The notes under the pieces: generated by a model
What the model saw: only the letters and a program-made list of their open reading frames with translations
Databases searched by the model: none
What the model was told of the DNA's origin: nothing
Program-made: the position numbers and the translations under genes
Source: DASWIG01 sp036397835
GTDB lineage: Bacteria; Acidobacteriota; Thermoanaerobaculia; Multivoradales; J023
Direction: 5' to 3'
Assembly: GCA_036397835.1 (NCBI GenBank)
Contig: DASWIG010000730.1
Span: forward strand, 1-8,100
DNA: 8,100 nt
In this document: one piece after another, positions 1 through 6,128 of the stretch
Position numbering within the stretch: the stretch's first letter is position 1
Layout of the letters: every line of letters starts with the position of its first letter

Positions 1-525
1 GGCCACGGCGGCTTCGCCCTCGCGGCGGCCCGCGTCGCCCGCGCCGAAGGGCTCGCCCTCGCGATCACGGCGAGCGACCTGCGGCGGGAGTACCTCGACC
101 TGGGCGAAGCGGCGGCGCGGCGCGAGGAGCTGCCGGTGCGCTTCCGCGTGCAAGACGCGCGCGACCTCTCGGGCCTCGCGGCGGAACGCTTCGACGTGGT
201 GACCTCCACCCAGTCGCTCCACCACCTGCCGCCGGGCCTCGTCGCGGTGACGTTCGAGGCGGCGGTCCGCGCCGCCGCGCGCGGGGTGGTCTTCGTCGAT
301 GGCTGCCGCAGCCTGCGCACCGGCTTCGGGCTGGGCCTCTTCAACTCGCTGCGCTACCGGCACGGCGCCTTCGTCCACGACACCTGGGTCTCGGCGCGCC
401 GCTTCTACGTGCCCGAGGAGCTCGAGCTCCTGGCCCGAATCGGGCCCTGGGGCGACGGCGTCGAGGCGCGGTGGGCGGCGCCCGGCTTCTGCGTCCTGCG
501 GCTGCGGCGACAAAGAGCGGCATAA
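1..525 (+). CDS. Class I SAM-dependent methyltransferase, 3' part (N-terminus outside window)
   Basis: The frame is open to the left edge and gives 174 residues before a TAA stop, so the annotated part is the C-terminal portion. The first residues visible, GHGGFALAAARVAR, look like the glycine-rich SAM-binding loop (motif I) of a Rossmann-fold methyltransferase. TASDL at about 23-27 sits where the acidic end of strand beta2 contacts the ribose. QDARDL (51-56) is the usual adenine-contacting motif, and FDVVTSTQSLHHLPPG (64-79) is the motif IV segment of the Methyltransf_11/UbiE-like group. The remainder (FYVPEELELLARIG and a strand-forming end) is a normal C-terminus for this fold. The substrate cannot be inferred. 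GTG at 136 is not a convincing start because motif I lies upstream of it. The sigma factor gene begins 35 nt downstream on the same strand, so the two may be co-transcribed. Sure of the fold class, not of the role. Confidence 0.85.
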   Translation, partial: GHGGFALAAARVARAEGLALAITASDLRREYLDLGEAAARREELPVRFRVQDARDLSGLAAERFDVVTSTQSLHHLPPGLVAVTFEAAVRAAARGVVFVDGCRSLRTGFGLGLFNSLRYRHGAFVHDTWVSARRFYVPEELELLARIGPWGDGVEARWAAPGFCVLRLRRQRAA

Positions 526-560
526 AGAAACTCCGTCCCGGCCGGATCTAATCCGTTGGG

Positions 561-1124
561 ATGAGCGGAACAAGCGACGACGTCACGGCCCTGCTCCAGG
601 CCTGGGCCGGCGGCCAAGCCGGGGCTGGCGACCGCCTCTTCGACCGCGTCTACTCGCGCCTCCACCGCCTGGCCGCCAACCGGCTCTCCCGCGAAGACGC
701 CCCGGGAGAGCTCCGCACCGGCGACGTGATGCACGAGGCCTATCTCAGGCTGGCCGGCCAGAAGCGGGTCACCTGGCGCAACCGCGCGCACTTCTTCGCC
801 GTGGCCGCGCGGCTCATCCGGCGGGTGCTGCTCGACCAGGTCAAGTTCCGCCGTCGCCGCAAGCGCGGCGACGGCGCCGCCCACGTGCCCCTGGAACATG
901 CCGAGCCCGCCGGGATCGAGCCCGACCTCGACCTGGTGGCCCTCGGAGAGGCCCTGGACGACCTCGCCGCGGTCGACCCGATGGCCGTGCGGGTGGTGCG
1001 GCTGCGCTACCTCGCCGGGCTGAACCTCGAAGAGACCGCCGAGGTCCTGGGCGTGGGCCGGGCCACGGTGGTGCGCTCATGGCGCTTCGCGCGCGCCTGG
1101 CTCGCCCGCCGGCTCGCGGCCTGA
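561..1124 (+). CDS. ECF-type RNA polymerase sigma factor (Sigma70_ECF / TIGR02999-like)
   Basis: The product is 187 residues, the usual length for this family, and would direct core RNA polymerase to a specific promoter set. Region sigma2 covers about 23-100, with DVMHEAYLRLAG (55-66) and WRNRAHFFAVAARLIRRVLLD (72-92). A basic linker (RRRRKRGDG, 97-105) follows. Region sigma4 covers about 125-185, with LRYLAGLNLEETAEVLGVG as the start of the helix-turn-helix and TVVRSWRFARAWLARRL as the recognition helix. The WRxARAWL signature is typical of the Acidobacteria/Planctomycetes ECF group whose genes often neighbour Ser/Thr kinases. No kinase or anti-sigma gene is next to it here. The start is ATG; no strong Shine-Dalgarno precedes it (ATCCGTTGGG), so it may be translated together with the upstream methyltransferase. 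Its last 118 nt are overlapped by the tail of the convergent propeller gene. Confidence 0.93.
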   Translation: MSGTSDDVTALLQAWAGGQAGAGDRLFDRVYSRLHRLAANRLSREDAPGELRTGDVMHEAYLRLAGQKRVTWRNRAHFFAVAARLIRRVLLDQVKFRRRRKRGDGAAHVPLEHAEPAGIEPDLDLVALGEALDDLAAVDPMAVRVVRLRYLAGLNLEETAEVLGVGRATVVRSWRFARAWLARRLAA

Positions 1125-3532
1125 CCCGGATCGCAGACCGCGAAAGCGTCCGTGTCGGTCACCGCCGGCGACGCGCGGCCGAGCGGGTTGAAGTAGACGC
1201 TGGGCTCGCCCGTCGCCGTGTCGGTCACCCGCAACGTGTATTCGACGTTGGTGGCGGCGGCGGCGAAGACCCACCAGCGGCCGTTGACGCGGCAGCCGTC
1301 GAGCACTTTGAGGAGCATCTCCCAGTTGTCGGGCGAGAAGAACCAGAAGACGCCCGAGTCGCGCGAACGCAAGGAGGCGGCCCGGCCGAGGCCCACCTGG
1401 CCCGCGAAGTCGCGCCACAGCACCTCGACGGCGAAGCGGTCGCCCTGCGCGCAGAAGCCGCCGGGCGCCTCGCAACGGACCTGGGTCCATTCGAAGACCC
1501 CCGCCGACGTCCCGGCGAAGAGCACGGCCGAGCTCCACGGGTGAAGCTCCAGGGCCTGCACGCTCGCCTCCCCCGGCACGATCCCGAGCCGAGACCATCG
1601 CAAGCCGCCGTCGTCGCTGCGGTCGACTTTCCCGAACGTCGCCGCATACAACGTGTCGGGACGCCGCGGGTCGACGGCGAGCGCGTTCGCATCGTCGCAA
1701 GTGCCGCAACTGGTACGCGTCCACGTCGCGCCGCCGTCGTCGCTGCGCAGCAGGCCCGACGACGTAGTAGCGAAGACCGTGGCGCGGTCGCCGGAGACGG
1801 GACGCCCCGGAGACGTCGCGAGCCCGGTGACGAAGGCGGACGGGACGCTCACCCTCGCCCAGGCTCTGGTACCGACCCGCCTCCACACCAGGCCGTCGCC
1901 CAGCGCGAGGTAGACGATCGACGGCTCGCCGGGCGCCGGGCCGTGGTCGTCCACCGCCAGCGCCGAGACCCGGCGCTGCGGCAGGCCGTCGGTCACGTCC
2001 TGCCAGGTCGCGCCGCCGTCGCGGCTGCGGAAGAGCCCGGCCGAAGAGCCCGCGTAGACGGCGGCCGGGCCGGGGAGCGCCGGATGCTGCTTGCCGCCGG
2101 CCGCGTCGACGTGGCTGCCCGGCGTGTCCCGCCGGTCCACCGCCAGGGAAGCGATCGGACAGTAGTCGCAGAGCCTCCGGCCCGCCGACCAGGTCTCGCC
2201 ACCGTCGACACTGCTGAACACCCGGTTCGAGGCGCCGGCGTGGACGATCGCGGGCAGGCCCGCCTCCGGCGCTCCCGGATCGAACACCAACGACCCGACG
2301 AAGCCGTCGGTCAGGCCCGCGTTCGCGGCGCTCCAGGTGTTGCCGCCGTCCACGCTGCGGTGGATGCCGGCGCTGAGGGTGGCGGCATAGAGCGTGAAGC
2401 CGCGGCCGTCGCGCGGGTGATGCTCCGCGACCGCCAGGGCCGTCACGCTCGCCCCCGTCGACCCTCCGAGGTCGAGCCTCGCCCAGGCGTCGCCGCCGTC
2501 CACGCTCTTCACCACTCCGTCGCCGTAGGTGCCGGCGTAAACCGCCGGTGGACCGCTCGCCGCGACCGCCAGCGCCAACGGATAGCGGCTGCCGGCGTCG
2601 CTGCGCACGTTGCGCCAGGTCGCGCCGCCGTCGGTGCTGCGCAGGATGCCGCCGTCGGCGGCGACGACCGGGAAGCTCGTCATCCCGGCGTACAACGTCG
2701 CCGGACGCCGCGGGTCCACGGCTACGGCGAGCACCTCTGCGTCACGAACGAGCAGCGGCGACCACGAGGCTCCGGCGTCGAAGCTGCGGAACACGCCCCG
2801 GTAGGTGCCGGCGTAGAGGGTCGACGGATTCGCCGGGTCGATCGCCAGGGCGAAGACCTCGGGCCCGATCGCGGGCAGGCCCTCGCTGCCCAGCGTCCAG
2901 GTCGCGCCGCCGTCGGCGCTGCGGAGCGCGCCGAGGTCGGTGCCGACGTAGACGTTCGAGTCGGCGTCGACGATCAGGGCGCCGTGATCGTAGGTGTCGA
3001 GGGCGGCGCCGACGTCGGTCCAACTGACGCCGCCGTCGGCGCTGCGGTAGACCGAGCCCCGGTAGCAGCCGGGACAGCCATCCGAGTCGCCGAGCGATGC
3101 CGCGTAGACGACGTCCGAATTCCCCGGATCGACGGCCAGCTTGTAGAAGTTGCAGCTCCGCCGGGCGCCCGCCTCGATGTCCAGAGTCGTCCACGACTCG
3201 CCACCGTCGAGGCTCTTGCGCAGCTCGCAGTAGGTCGCGGCGTAGAGCGTCGACGGCGTCAGCGGATCGATCGCCACCGCGAACGCCGGCGCGCCGAGGG
3301 CCCCCGCGTCGCGCCAGGCGGCGCCGGCGTCGGTGCTGACCCCGATCCCCTCGCCAGTGGCGGCGTAAAGCGTCGACGGGTCGTGGGGATGGATCGCCAG
3401 GTCGTTGGCGACGGTCAGATAAGGGCCGTTCGTGGTCCAGGCGTTGACGCCGGCCCACACGGCCGCCGCGCCCGACAGCAGGGCCGCAAGCGTGCAGCCG
3501 AGCAACCTCGCGGCGGGTGTGAAAGACGCCAT
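1007..3532 (-). CDS. Secreted BNR/Asp-box beta-propeller protein with Acidobacteria-type C-terminal domain
   Basis: The 841-residue product is probably exported by Sec. Residues 1-27 form a signal peptide (Arg9, hydrophobic 10-26, likely cleavage after VWA27). Residues about 30-685 are a chain of Asp-box (BNR) repeats of the S-x-D-x-G-x-x-W type. I count twelve, near residues 65, 106, 162, 203, 248, 297, 342, 391, 440, 501, 595 and 638. Each is followed or preceded by an A-x-DP-x-x-P-x-x-LYA strand, as in sortilin/VPS10-like and glycosyl-hydrolase-like propellers. Residues about 688-801 are a separate domain (WRDFAG, DSGVFWFFSPDNWEML, KVLDGC, WWVFAAAATNVEYTL, DTDAFAVC) that I recall as a frequent C-terminal module in Acidobacteriota secreted proteins; its function is unknown. 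No catalytic residues are recognised. The ATG has AGGAGG five bases upstream (3538-3543). Residues 804-841 are a basic tail encoded over the sigma gene and are probably not part of any domain. LLGC at 10-13 is not a lipobox because the hydrophobic stretch follows it. Confidence 0.9.
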   Translation of the reverse strand: MASFTPAARLLGCTLAALLSGAAAVWAGVNAWTTNGPYLTVANDLAIHPHDPSTLYAATGEGIGVSTDAGAAWRDAGALGAPAFAVAIDPLTPSTLYAATYCELRKSLDGGESWTTLDIEAGARRSCNFYKLAVDPGNSDVVYAASLGDSDGCPGCYRGSVYRSADGGVSWTDVGAALDTYDHGALIVDADSNVYVGTDLGALRSADGGATWTLGSEGLPAIGPEVFALAIDPANPSTLYAGTYRGVFRSFDAGASWSPLLVRDAEVLAVAVDPRRPATLYAGMTSFPVVAADGGILRSTDGGATWRNVRSDAGSRYPLALAVAASGPPAVYAGTYGDGVVKSVDGGDAWARLDLGGSTGASVTALAVAEHHPRDGRGFTLYAATLSAGIHRSVDGGNTWSAANAGLTDGFVGSLVFDPGAPEAGLPAIVHAGASNRVFSSVDGGETWSAGRRLCDYCPIASLAVDRRDTPGSHVDAAGGKQHPALPGPAAVYAGSSAGLFRSRDGGATWQDVTDGLPQRRVSALAVDDHGPAPGEPSIVYLALGDGLVWRRVGTRAWARVSVPSAFVTGLATSPGRPVSGDRATVFATTSSGLLRSDDGGATWTRTSCGTCDDANALAVDPRRPDTLYAATFGKVDRSDDGGLRWSRLGIVPGEASVQALELHPWSSAVLFAGTSAGVFEWTQVRCEAPGGFCAQGDRFAVEVLWRDFAGQVGLGRAASLRSRDSGVFWFFSPDNWEMLLKVLDGCRVNGRWWVFAAAATNVEYTLRVTDTATGEPSVYFNPLGRASPAVTDTDAFAVCDPGQAASRRASQARAKRHERTTVARPTPRTSAVSSRFSPAR

Positions 3533-3548
3533 GGGAACCTCCTGCGGG

Positions 3549-3578
3549 ATTATACCAGGAGTGATGGCGCCATGACAA
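3549..3578 (-). promoter_or_regulatory. Sigma-70-type promoter of the propeller gene
   Basis: Reading the minus strand, TTGTCA (3578-3573) and a perfect TATAAT (3554-3549) are separated by 18 bases. The -10 is also extended: TGG directly precedes TATAAT, giving TGnTATAAT. This stands out in such GC-rich DNA. It lies between the glycosyltransferase stop and the propeller start, so the propeller gene has its own promoter. Only 16 bases separate the -10 from the ATG. Transcription starting about 7 bases downstream would begin at or inside the AGGAGG, leaving a leader of only 10-11 nt. Confidence 0.75.
3564..3573. repeat. 10-bp perfect palindrome in the promoter spacer (possible operator)
   Basis: ATGGCGCCAT is its own reverse complement and lies between the -35 and -10 hexamers of the propeller promoter, touching the first base of the -35. 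This is a classical position for a repressor site, but a 10-bp GC-rich palindrome can also occur by chance and no second copy was noticed. Confidence 0.3.
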
Positions 3579-3595
3579 GGCGATGCTGGGAGCGT

Positions 3596-4411
3596 TCAGA
3601 GCCTTCCGAGCCGGTCGCGGATCTCTGCCGCCTCCTCTCCTCTCGCCCGCTTCAACGCCCCCTTGGCGTAGATCGCCGCCTTCTCCGCCAGCGTCGCCTC
3701 CGCGGCCCGCCGGTCCTCCGGCCCGAGGACGTCCGACGCCAGGATCTTCTCGAGCGCCCGGATGCGGTAGCGGTCGAGGGCCTCGACCGTGCGCGAGAGC
3801 TGGTCGGCGTGGCCGCCGTGCTTGACCACCAGCCGGCGGTCGACGTAGAGCACCGGGTAGACGGCGCACACGCGCAACCACAGGTCGTAGTCCTCGCACG
3901 CCGGCAACTCCTCGTCGAAGAGGCCCACCCGCTCGAAGACCGAGCGGTGGATCACCACCGACGACGGCGACATCGCGCACAGCGGCAGGCAGCAGCGGAA
4001 GATCCAGCCGCCGCGCTTGGCGTGACGCCGGCGCGGATTGACGCGGCGGCCGTCCCGGATCCAGACCTCGTCGGTATGGCAGACGCGCAGCTCCGGCGCC
4101 GCGGCCAACGCTTCGAGCTGCGCGGCGAGCTTCTCGGGGCGCCACTCGTCGTCCGAGTCGAGGAAAGCGAGCCACTCTCCGGACGCGCAGCGGATGCCGT
4201 GGTTGCGGGCGGCGCTCACGCCGCGCGGCGCCGTGCGCTCGTAGACGACGCCCGGAAAGCCGCGGACGACGCCGGCCGTCGCGTCGGCCGAGCCGTCGTC
4301 AATGACGATGAGCTCGTCGGGCGGCCGCGTCTGGGCGAGGACGGAGGCGATGGCGCGGCCCACCATGTGGGCGCGGTCGCGGGTCGGCACGACGGCGGAG
4401 ACGGTCGTCAC
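3596..4411 (-). CDS. Family 2 (GT-A fold) glycosyltransferase
   Basis: The 271-residue protein would transfer a sugar from a nucleotide-sugar donor, probably at the cytoplasmic face of the membrane in polysaccharide or glycoconjugate synthesis. The acceptor is not predictable. SAVVPTRDRAHMVGRAIASV (5-24) is the canonical GT2 N-terminus, IDDGSADAT (37-45) is the nucleotide-binding loop, GVSAARNHG (64-72) follows, and LDSDDEW (84-90) carries the metal-binding DxD. FDEELPACEDYDLWLRV (165-181) contains the ED motif with the candidate catalytic base. No transmembrane segments are seen, and the C-terminal ~60 residues are charged and helical. The start is GTG; its GTGA overlaps the stop of the MaoC-like gene, so translation is probably coupled. 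The length is normal for soluble GT2 enzymes. Confidence 0.92.
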   Translation of the reverse strand: MTTVSAVVPTRDRAHMVGRAIASVLAQTRPPDELIVIDDGSADATAGVVRGFPGVVYERTAPRGVSAARNHGIRCASGEWLAFLDSDDEWRPEKLAAQLEALAAAPELRVCHTDEVWIRDGRRVNPRRRHAKRGGWIFRCCLPLCAMSPSSVVIHRSVFERVGLFDEELPACEDYDLWLRVCAVYPVLYVDRRLVVKHGGHADQLSRTVEALDRYRIRALEKILASDVLGPEDRRAAEATLAEKAAIYAKGALKRARGEEAAEIRDRLGRL

Positions 4412-4863
4412 GCCGTGCCGTCGCGGCGGCGGAAGATGCCGAGGCCGATCATCGTCATCACGTCCTCGCCGTCCTGGTTGCGCGCCGTCCAGCGCAGCTT
4501 GACGAGGCCACGGTCGGGCTTCGAGACCGACGGCCGCTTCTCGATCACCTCGGTGGCCACGGTCAGCGTGTCGCCCGGCCGCACCGGCCTGAGCCAGCGG
4601 ATCTCGTCGGCCCCCGGCGAGCCGAGCGAGCCCGACCGGGCGCCCAGCATCGAGCGCACGACCAAGCCCATGCAGGCCGACACCGTGTGCCAGCCGCTGG
4701 CGATGAGGCCGCCGTAGGGCGAGCGTCCCGCCGCGTCCTCGTCGACGTGGAAGGGCTGCGGGTCGAAGCGTCGGCCGAACTCGAGGATCTCCTCGCGGGT
4801 GAAGGTGTAGCCGCCGGTCTCGCTGCGGTCGCCCACCTCGATGTCGTCGAAATAGATCGTCAC
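4408..4863 (-). CDS. MaoC-like hotdog-fold dehydratase/enoyl-CoA hydratase
   Basis: The 151-residue product has the length and pattern of single-hotdog MaoC/PhaJ-type (R)-specific hydratases, which add water to trans-2-enoyl-CoA (or the reverse) in the cytoplasm. The hydratase signature is present: FDPQPFHVDEDAA has Asp34 and His39 in the D-x4-H spacing of the catalytic pair. It is followed by the oxyanion-side segment GGLIASGWHT (51-60). WLRPVRPGDTLTVATEV is the usual central strand pair. The start is GTG with GAGGA seven bases upstream (4871-4875). Its stop overlaps the glycosyltransferase start by 4 nt. A fatty-acyl hydratase coupled to a GT2 enzyme could suggest lipid or glycolipid metabolism, but this is only context. 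Confidence 0.9.
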   Translation of the reverse strand: MTIYFDDIEVGDRSETGGYTFTREEILEFGRRFDPQPFHVDEDAAGRSPYGGLIASGWHTVSACMGLVVRSMLGARSGSLGSPGADEIRWLRPVRPGDTLTVATEVIEKRPSVSKPDRGLVKLRWTARNQDGEDVMTMIGLGIFRRRDGTA

Positions 4864-4976
4864 TGGCGATTCCTCATGGGTCTGCGTTGGCCCGCGCCGA
4901 GACTATCGCACCGTCTCCTGGTTGGGGGCGGCGGGCGGCTTCCTGATCGCCGGTTTGCACGTCACCTCGAGACCGC

Positions 4977-4995
4977 CGGAATGATGTAGATTCCG
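4977..4995. repeat. Short inverted repeat upstream of the antiporter fragment
   Basis: CGGAAT and ATTCCG form perfect 6-bp arms around a 7-nt loop (GATGTAG), 51 bases before the antiporter ATG, in the 182-nt non-coding stretch 4864-5045. It could be a weak hairpin or an operator. It lacks a following T-run, so it is not a clear intrinsic terminator. I found no convincing promoter in this stretch. Confidence 0.25.
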
Positions 4996-5045
4996 CACGA
5001 TCCGCGAAATCCCGCTCCGAAGCGGCAGACGACGGGCAGCCGGCC

Positions 5046-5195
5046 ATGAGCGAATTCCTCCAAACCGCGCTTCTGCTCGGCACCTTCGGGCTGCTAATCG
5101 GCACCAGCGTGCTCTTCAGCCGCGCGCTGGAGCGCGTGGGAATTCCGCTGGCCCTGTTCTTCCTCGGCCTGGGCATGCTCGCCGCCTCCTCGGAA
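5046..5195 (+). pseudogene. NhaP2-type K+(Na+)/H+ antiporter, N-terminal fragment only
   Basis: From ATG 5046 the first ~48 residues (MSEFLQTALLLGTFGLLIGT, then SVLFSRALERVGIPLALFFL and GLGMLAAS) match what I know of the N-terminus of CPA1 potassium/proton antiporters: a first membrane helix, the SRALERVGIP loop and the start of the second helix. A full protein has more than 450 residues and about a dozen helices. Here the similarity stops near 5190, and the same frame continues only to TGA 5348 with a low-complexity, basic sequence that is the complement of another gene's start. The fragment cannot transport ions. No clear Shine-Dalgarno precedes it. The junction is either a real deletion/rearrangement or a chimeric join. 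Confidence 0.75.
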
Positions 5196-5326
5196 TCGGA
5201 CGCGACCGCCGGGCCGAGCGACGACCCGGCGAGGGCCAGCAAGAGCGCCAGGAAGAGCACCAGGGCGGCGCCGCGCCAGGCTGTTGCACGTCGGTTCGGT
5301 GAACGTGTGTCGAGATCGCGACTCAT
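5186..5326 (-). pseudogene. N-terminal fragment of a secreted or membrane protein (signal peptide only)
   Basis: From ATG 5326 the minus strand encodes a clear Sec signal peptide: a basic n-region (RSPNRRATAWRG, 8-19), a hydrophobic core ALVLFLALLLALAG (21-34) and an AVA site (40-42). Seven to eight further residues (SDSEEA) follow. AGGAGG lies eight bases upstream (5335-5340), one of the best ribosome sites in the window, so this was a real gene start. Past about 5186 the frame stays open to 4874 but reads the complement of the antiporter fragment and its upstream DNA, with no domain character. What the mature protein was cannot be told. Confidence 0.6.
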
Positions 5327-5379
5327 GGTCTTCTCCTCCTTCGGCTGAGCATAGCGCCGAAGCCGATTCCGCCCGCGAG

Positions 5380-5640
5380 TCAGTCGTACGCCTTGCTCCT
5401 GTGAGTGATCAGGGCCACGATCACCAGTCGACCGTCGTCGTCGACGCGGTAGATCACCCTGTAGTCGCCGATCCGAAACCGGTAGTACCCCTTCAGTTTG
5501 CCGGTCAACGGCTTGACGTTCGGATGGCGCCGGGGAGTCTGAGCAAGGACGTCAAAACAGCGATCCAGCTTGCGCTGAAGGCTGGCCTCCGCGTTCTCAT
5601 AGAATCGACGGGCCGGCTCGGCCAGGACGACTCTGTACAT
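5380..5640 (-). CDS. RelE/ParE-superfamily type II toxin
   Basis: The 86-residue protein has the normal length and layout of the family: strand 1 (MYRVVLAEPARRFY), a two-helix hairpin (15-34), then the beta-sheet core with KPLTGKLKGYYRFRIGDYRVIYRVD (43-67) and the end VIVALITHRSKAYD (73-86). The K...G.YR.R.GDYR.IY core and the terminal HR..AY are the hallmarks of RelE-like mRNA interferases and ParE-like gyrase poisons. Lys43/Lys50, Arg54, Arg56, Arg61, His80 and Arg81 are candidate functional residues. Which target applies cannot be decided. GGAAG lies five bases before the ATG (5646-5650). The gene follows its antitoxin by 43 nt on the same strand. It is intact although its surroundings are broken. 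Confidence 0.9.
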   Translation of the reverse strand: MYRVVLAEPARRFYENAEASLQRKLDRCFDVLAQTPRRHPNVKPLTGKLKGYYRFRIGDYRVIYRVDDDGRLVIVALITHRSKAYD

Positions 5641-5654
5641 CGGGGCTTCCGGCG

Positions 5655-5687
5655 CTACTCCTCGGCCAGGGCGACGCCATACTTCAT
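5655..5687 (-). other. 10-codon mini-ORF linking antitoxin and toxin
   Basis: ATG at 5687 overlaps the antitoxin stop as ATGA and reads MKYGVALAEE before TAG, 14 nt upstream of the toxin ATG. It may carry ribosomes from antitoxin to toxin by stop-start coupling, or may be the remnant of a longer antitoxin C-terminus. It could also be chance. Confidence 0.3.
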
Positions 5688-5914
5688 GGCTTCCTGCGCA
5701 ACTCTTCGACCGGTGTCAGTCTCCCGGAAGAAACGGCCGCCTCGGCCCGTCTCAGGTCTTCGAGAAAGCCAGGAATCGCCAGCAATTCCGCGGTGGCTTG
5801 CTCGGACTCGCGGTCCGCCAGGTAAGAGAGGAAGTCGTCCGCGACTCTAAGACGCTCGAGAGACAGCGTTTCGAGGCGCTGTTTGGCTTGGTCGAGAAGC
5901 GTTGTCGAGCTCAT
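5684..5914 (-). CDS. Antitoxin of the RelE/ParE-type pair
   Basis: The 76-residue, charged, mostly helical protein begins MSSTTLLDQAKQRLETLSLE, continues with RLRVADDFLSYLADRE and ends AIPGFLEDLRRAEAAVSSG then RLTPVEELRRKP. The pattern, a short Leu-rich N-terminal helix (L..L..ERL..ADDFLSYL), a variable linker with TAELLAIPG, and a C-terminal helix ending in G.LTPVEELRR, is that of antitoxins found next to RelE-fold toxins (DUF2281-like group). No ribbon-helix-helix or HTH DNA-binding motif is obvious, so autoregulation may depend on the complex. The start is ATG with only a weak purine run (GGCGGC) before it. Gene order antitoxin-toxin is standard. The stop overlaps the ATG of a mini-ORF. 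Confidence 0.82.
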   Translation of the reverse strand: MSSTTLLDQAKQRLETLSLERLRVADDFLSYLADRESEQATAELLAIPGFLEDLRRAEAAVSSGRLTPVEELRRKP

Positions 5915-5920
5915 GCCGCC

Positions 5921-5926
5921 AGGATA
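5921..5926 (-). promoter_or_regulatory. Possible extended -10 element for the TA operon
   Basis: On the minus strand TGGTATCCT precedes the antitoxin ATG, giving an extended -10 (TGn plus TATCCT). No good -35 lies at the right distance. The last base of the hexamer is only 6 nt from the ATG, so a transcript starting 7 bases downstream would begin at the start codon, i.e. be leaderless. This fits the missing Shine-Dalgarno but is speculative. Confidence 0.3.
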
Positions 5927-5933
5927 CCACGTC

Positions 5934-6105
5934 TCAACGCGTCAGAACGACGTCGACCGTTTCGCCCGCCCGGATCGTGAAGACGGCGCTCCAAGTCGCG
6001 CCCCCGCTCTCGCGGATCTCCAGCGTCCACTCTCCGGGCCAGAGGTTCCCAGGTAGCCCCTGGTCTTCGAGGCGACGGGCGACGCTCATCGCGCCCGGCA
6101 GGTAG
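5934..6105 (-). pseudogene. C-terminal fragment of an unknown protein
   Basis: Ending at TGA 5934, 19 nt before the antitoxin ATG and on the same strand, about 55 residues look like real protein: AMSVARRLEDQGLPGNLWPG, then EWTLEIRESGGATWSAVFTI and RAGETVDVVLTR. The alternating strands and the closing GETVDVVL resemble the last beta-sandwich of carboxypeptidase-regulatory or similar domains in secreted bacterial proteins; the family is not certain. The frame stays open upstream to a possible start at 6290, but that part (many G, E and A, no pattern) is the complement of the cadherin-like gene's signal region, so I treat only the end as genuine. Confidence 0.45.
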
Positions 6106-6128
6106 CCCGCACCCAGCTCTCCGCCATC

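Noticed and set aside
1600..3400. Regular recurrence of CGCCGCCGTC-like DNA suggesting a repeat array or CRISPR
   Set aside because: It is the coding echo of the GGATW residues of the Asp-box repeats; spacing is irregular and matches protein repeats, not a CRISPR.
3494..3496. Lipoprotein cysteine (LLGC) in the propeller signal peptide
   Set aside because: The cysteine is at residue 13 with no hydrophobic stretch before it; the core follows it, so ordinary signal peptidase I cleavage near residue 27 fits better.
2742..4175. A minus-strand open frame of 477 codons spanning the propeller and glycosyltransferase
   Set aside because: It is an out-of-frame shadow of both genes (long Arg/Gly runs) and covers the well-supported promoter between them.
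299..4717. A plus-strand open frame of 1472 codons
   Set aside because: It runs across the sigma factor and antisense to the propeller, glycosyltransferase and MaoC genes. Its composition is Arg/Ala/Gly/Pro-rich with no domain pattern; it is open because GC-rich codon bias removes stops from this frame.
4977..4995. Rho-independent terminator at the CGGAAT/ATTCCG hairpin
   Set aside because: The stem is only 6 bp and no T-run follows on either strand.
4874..5326. A full 150-residue secreted protein on the minus strand
   Set aside because: Only the first ~47 residues look like protein. The rest is the complement of the antiporter fragment and its non-coding upstream region.
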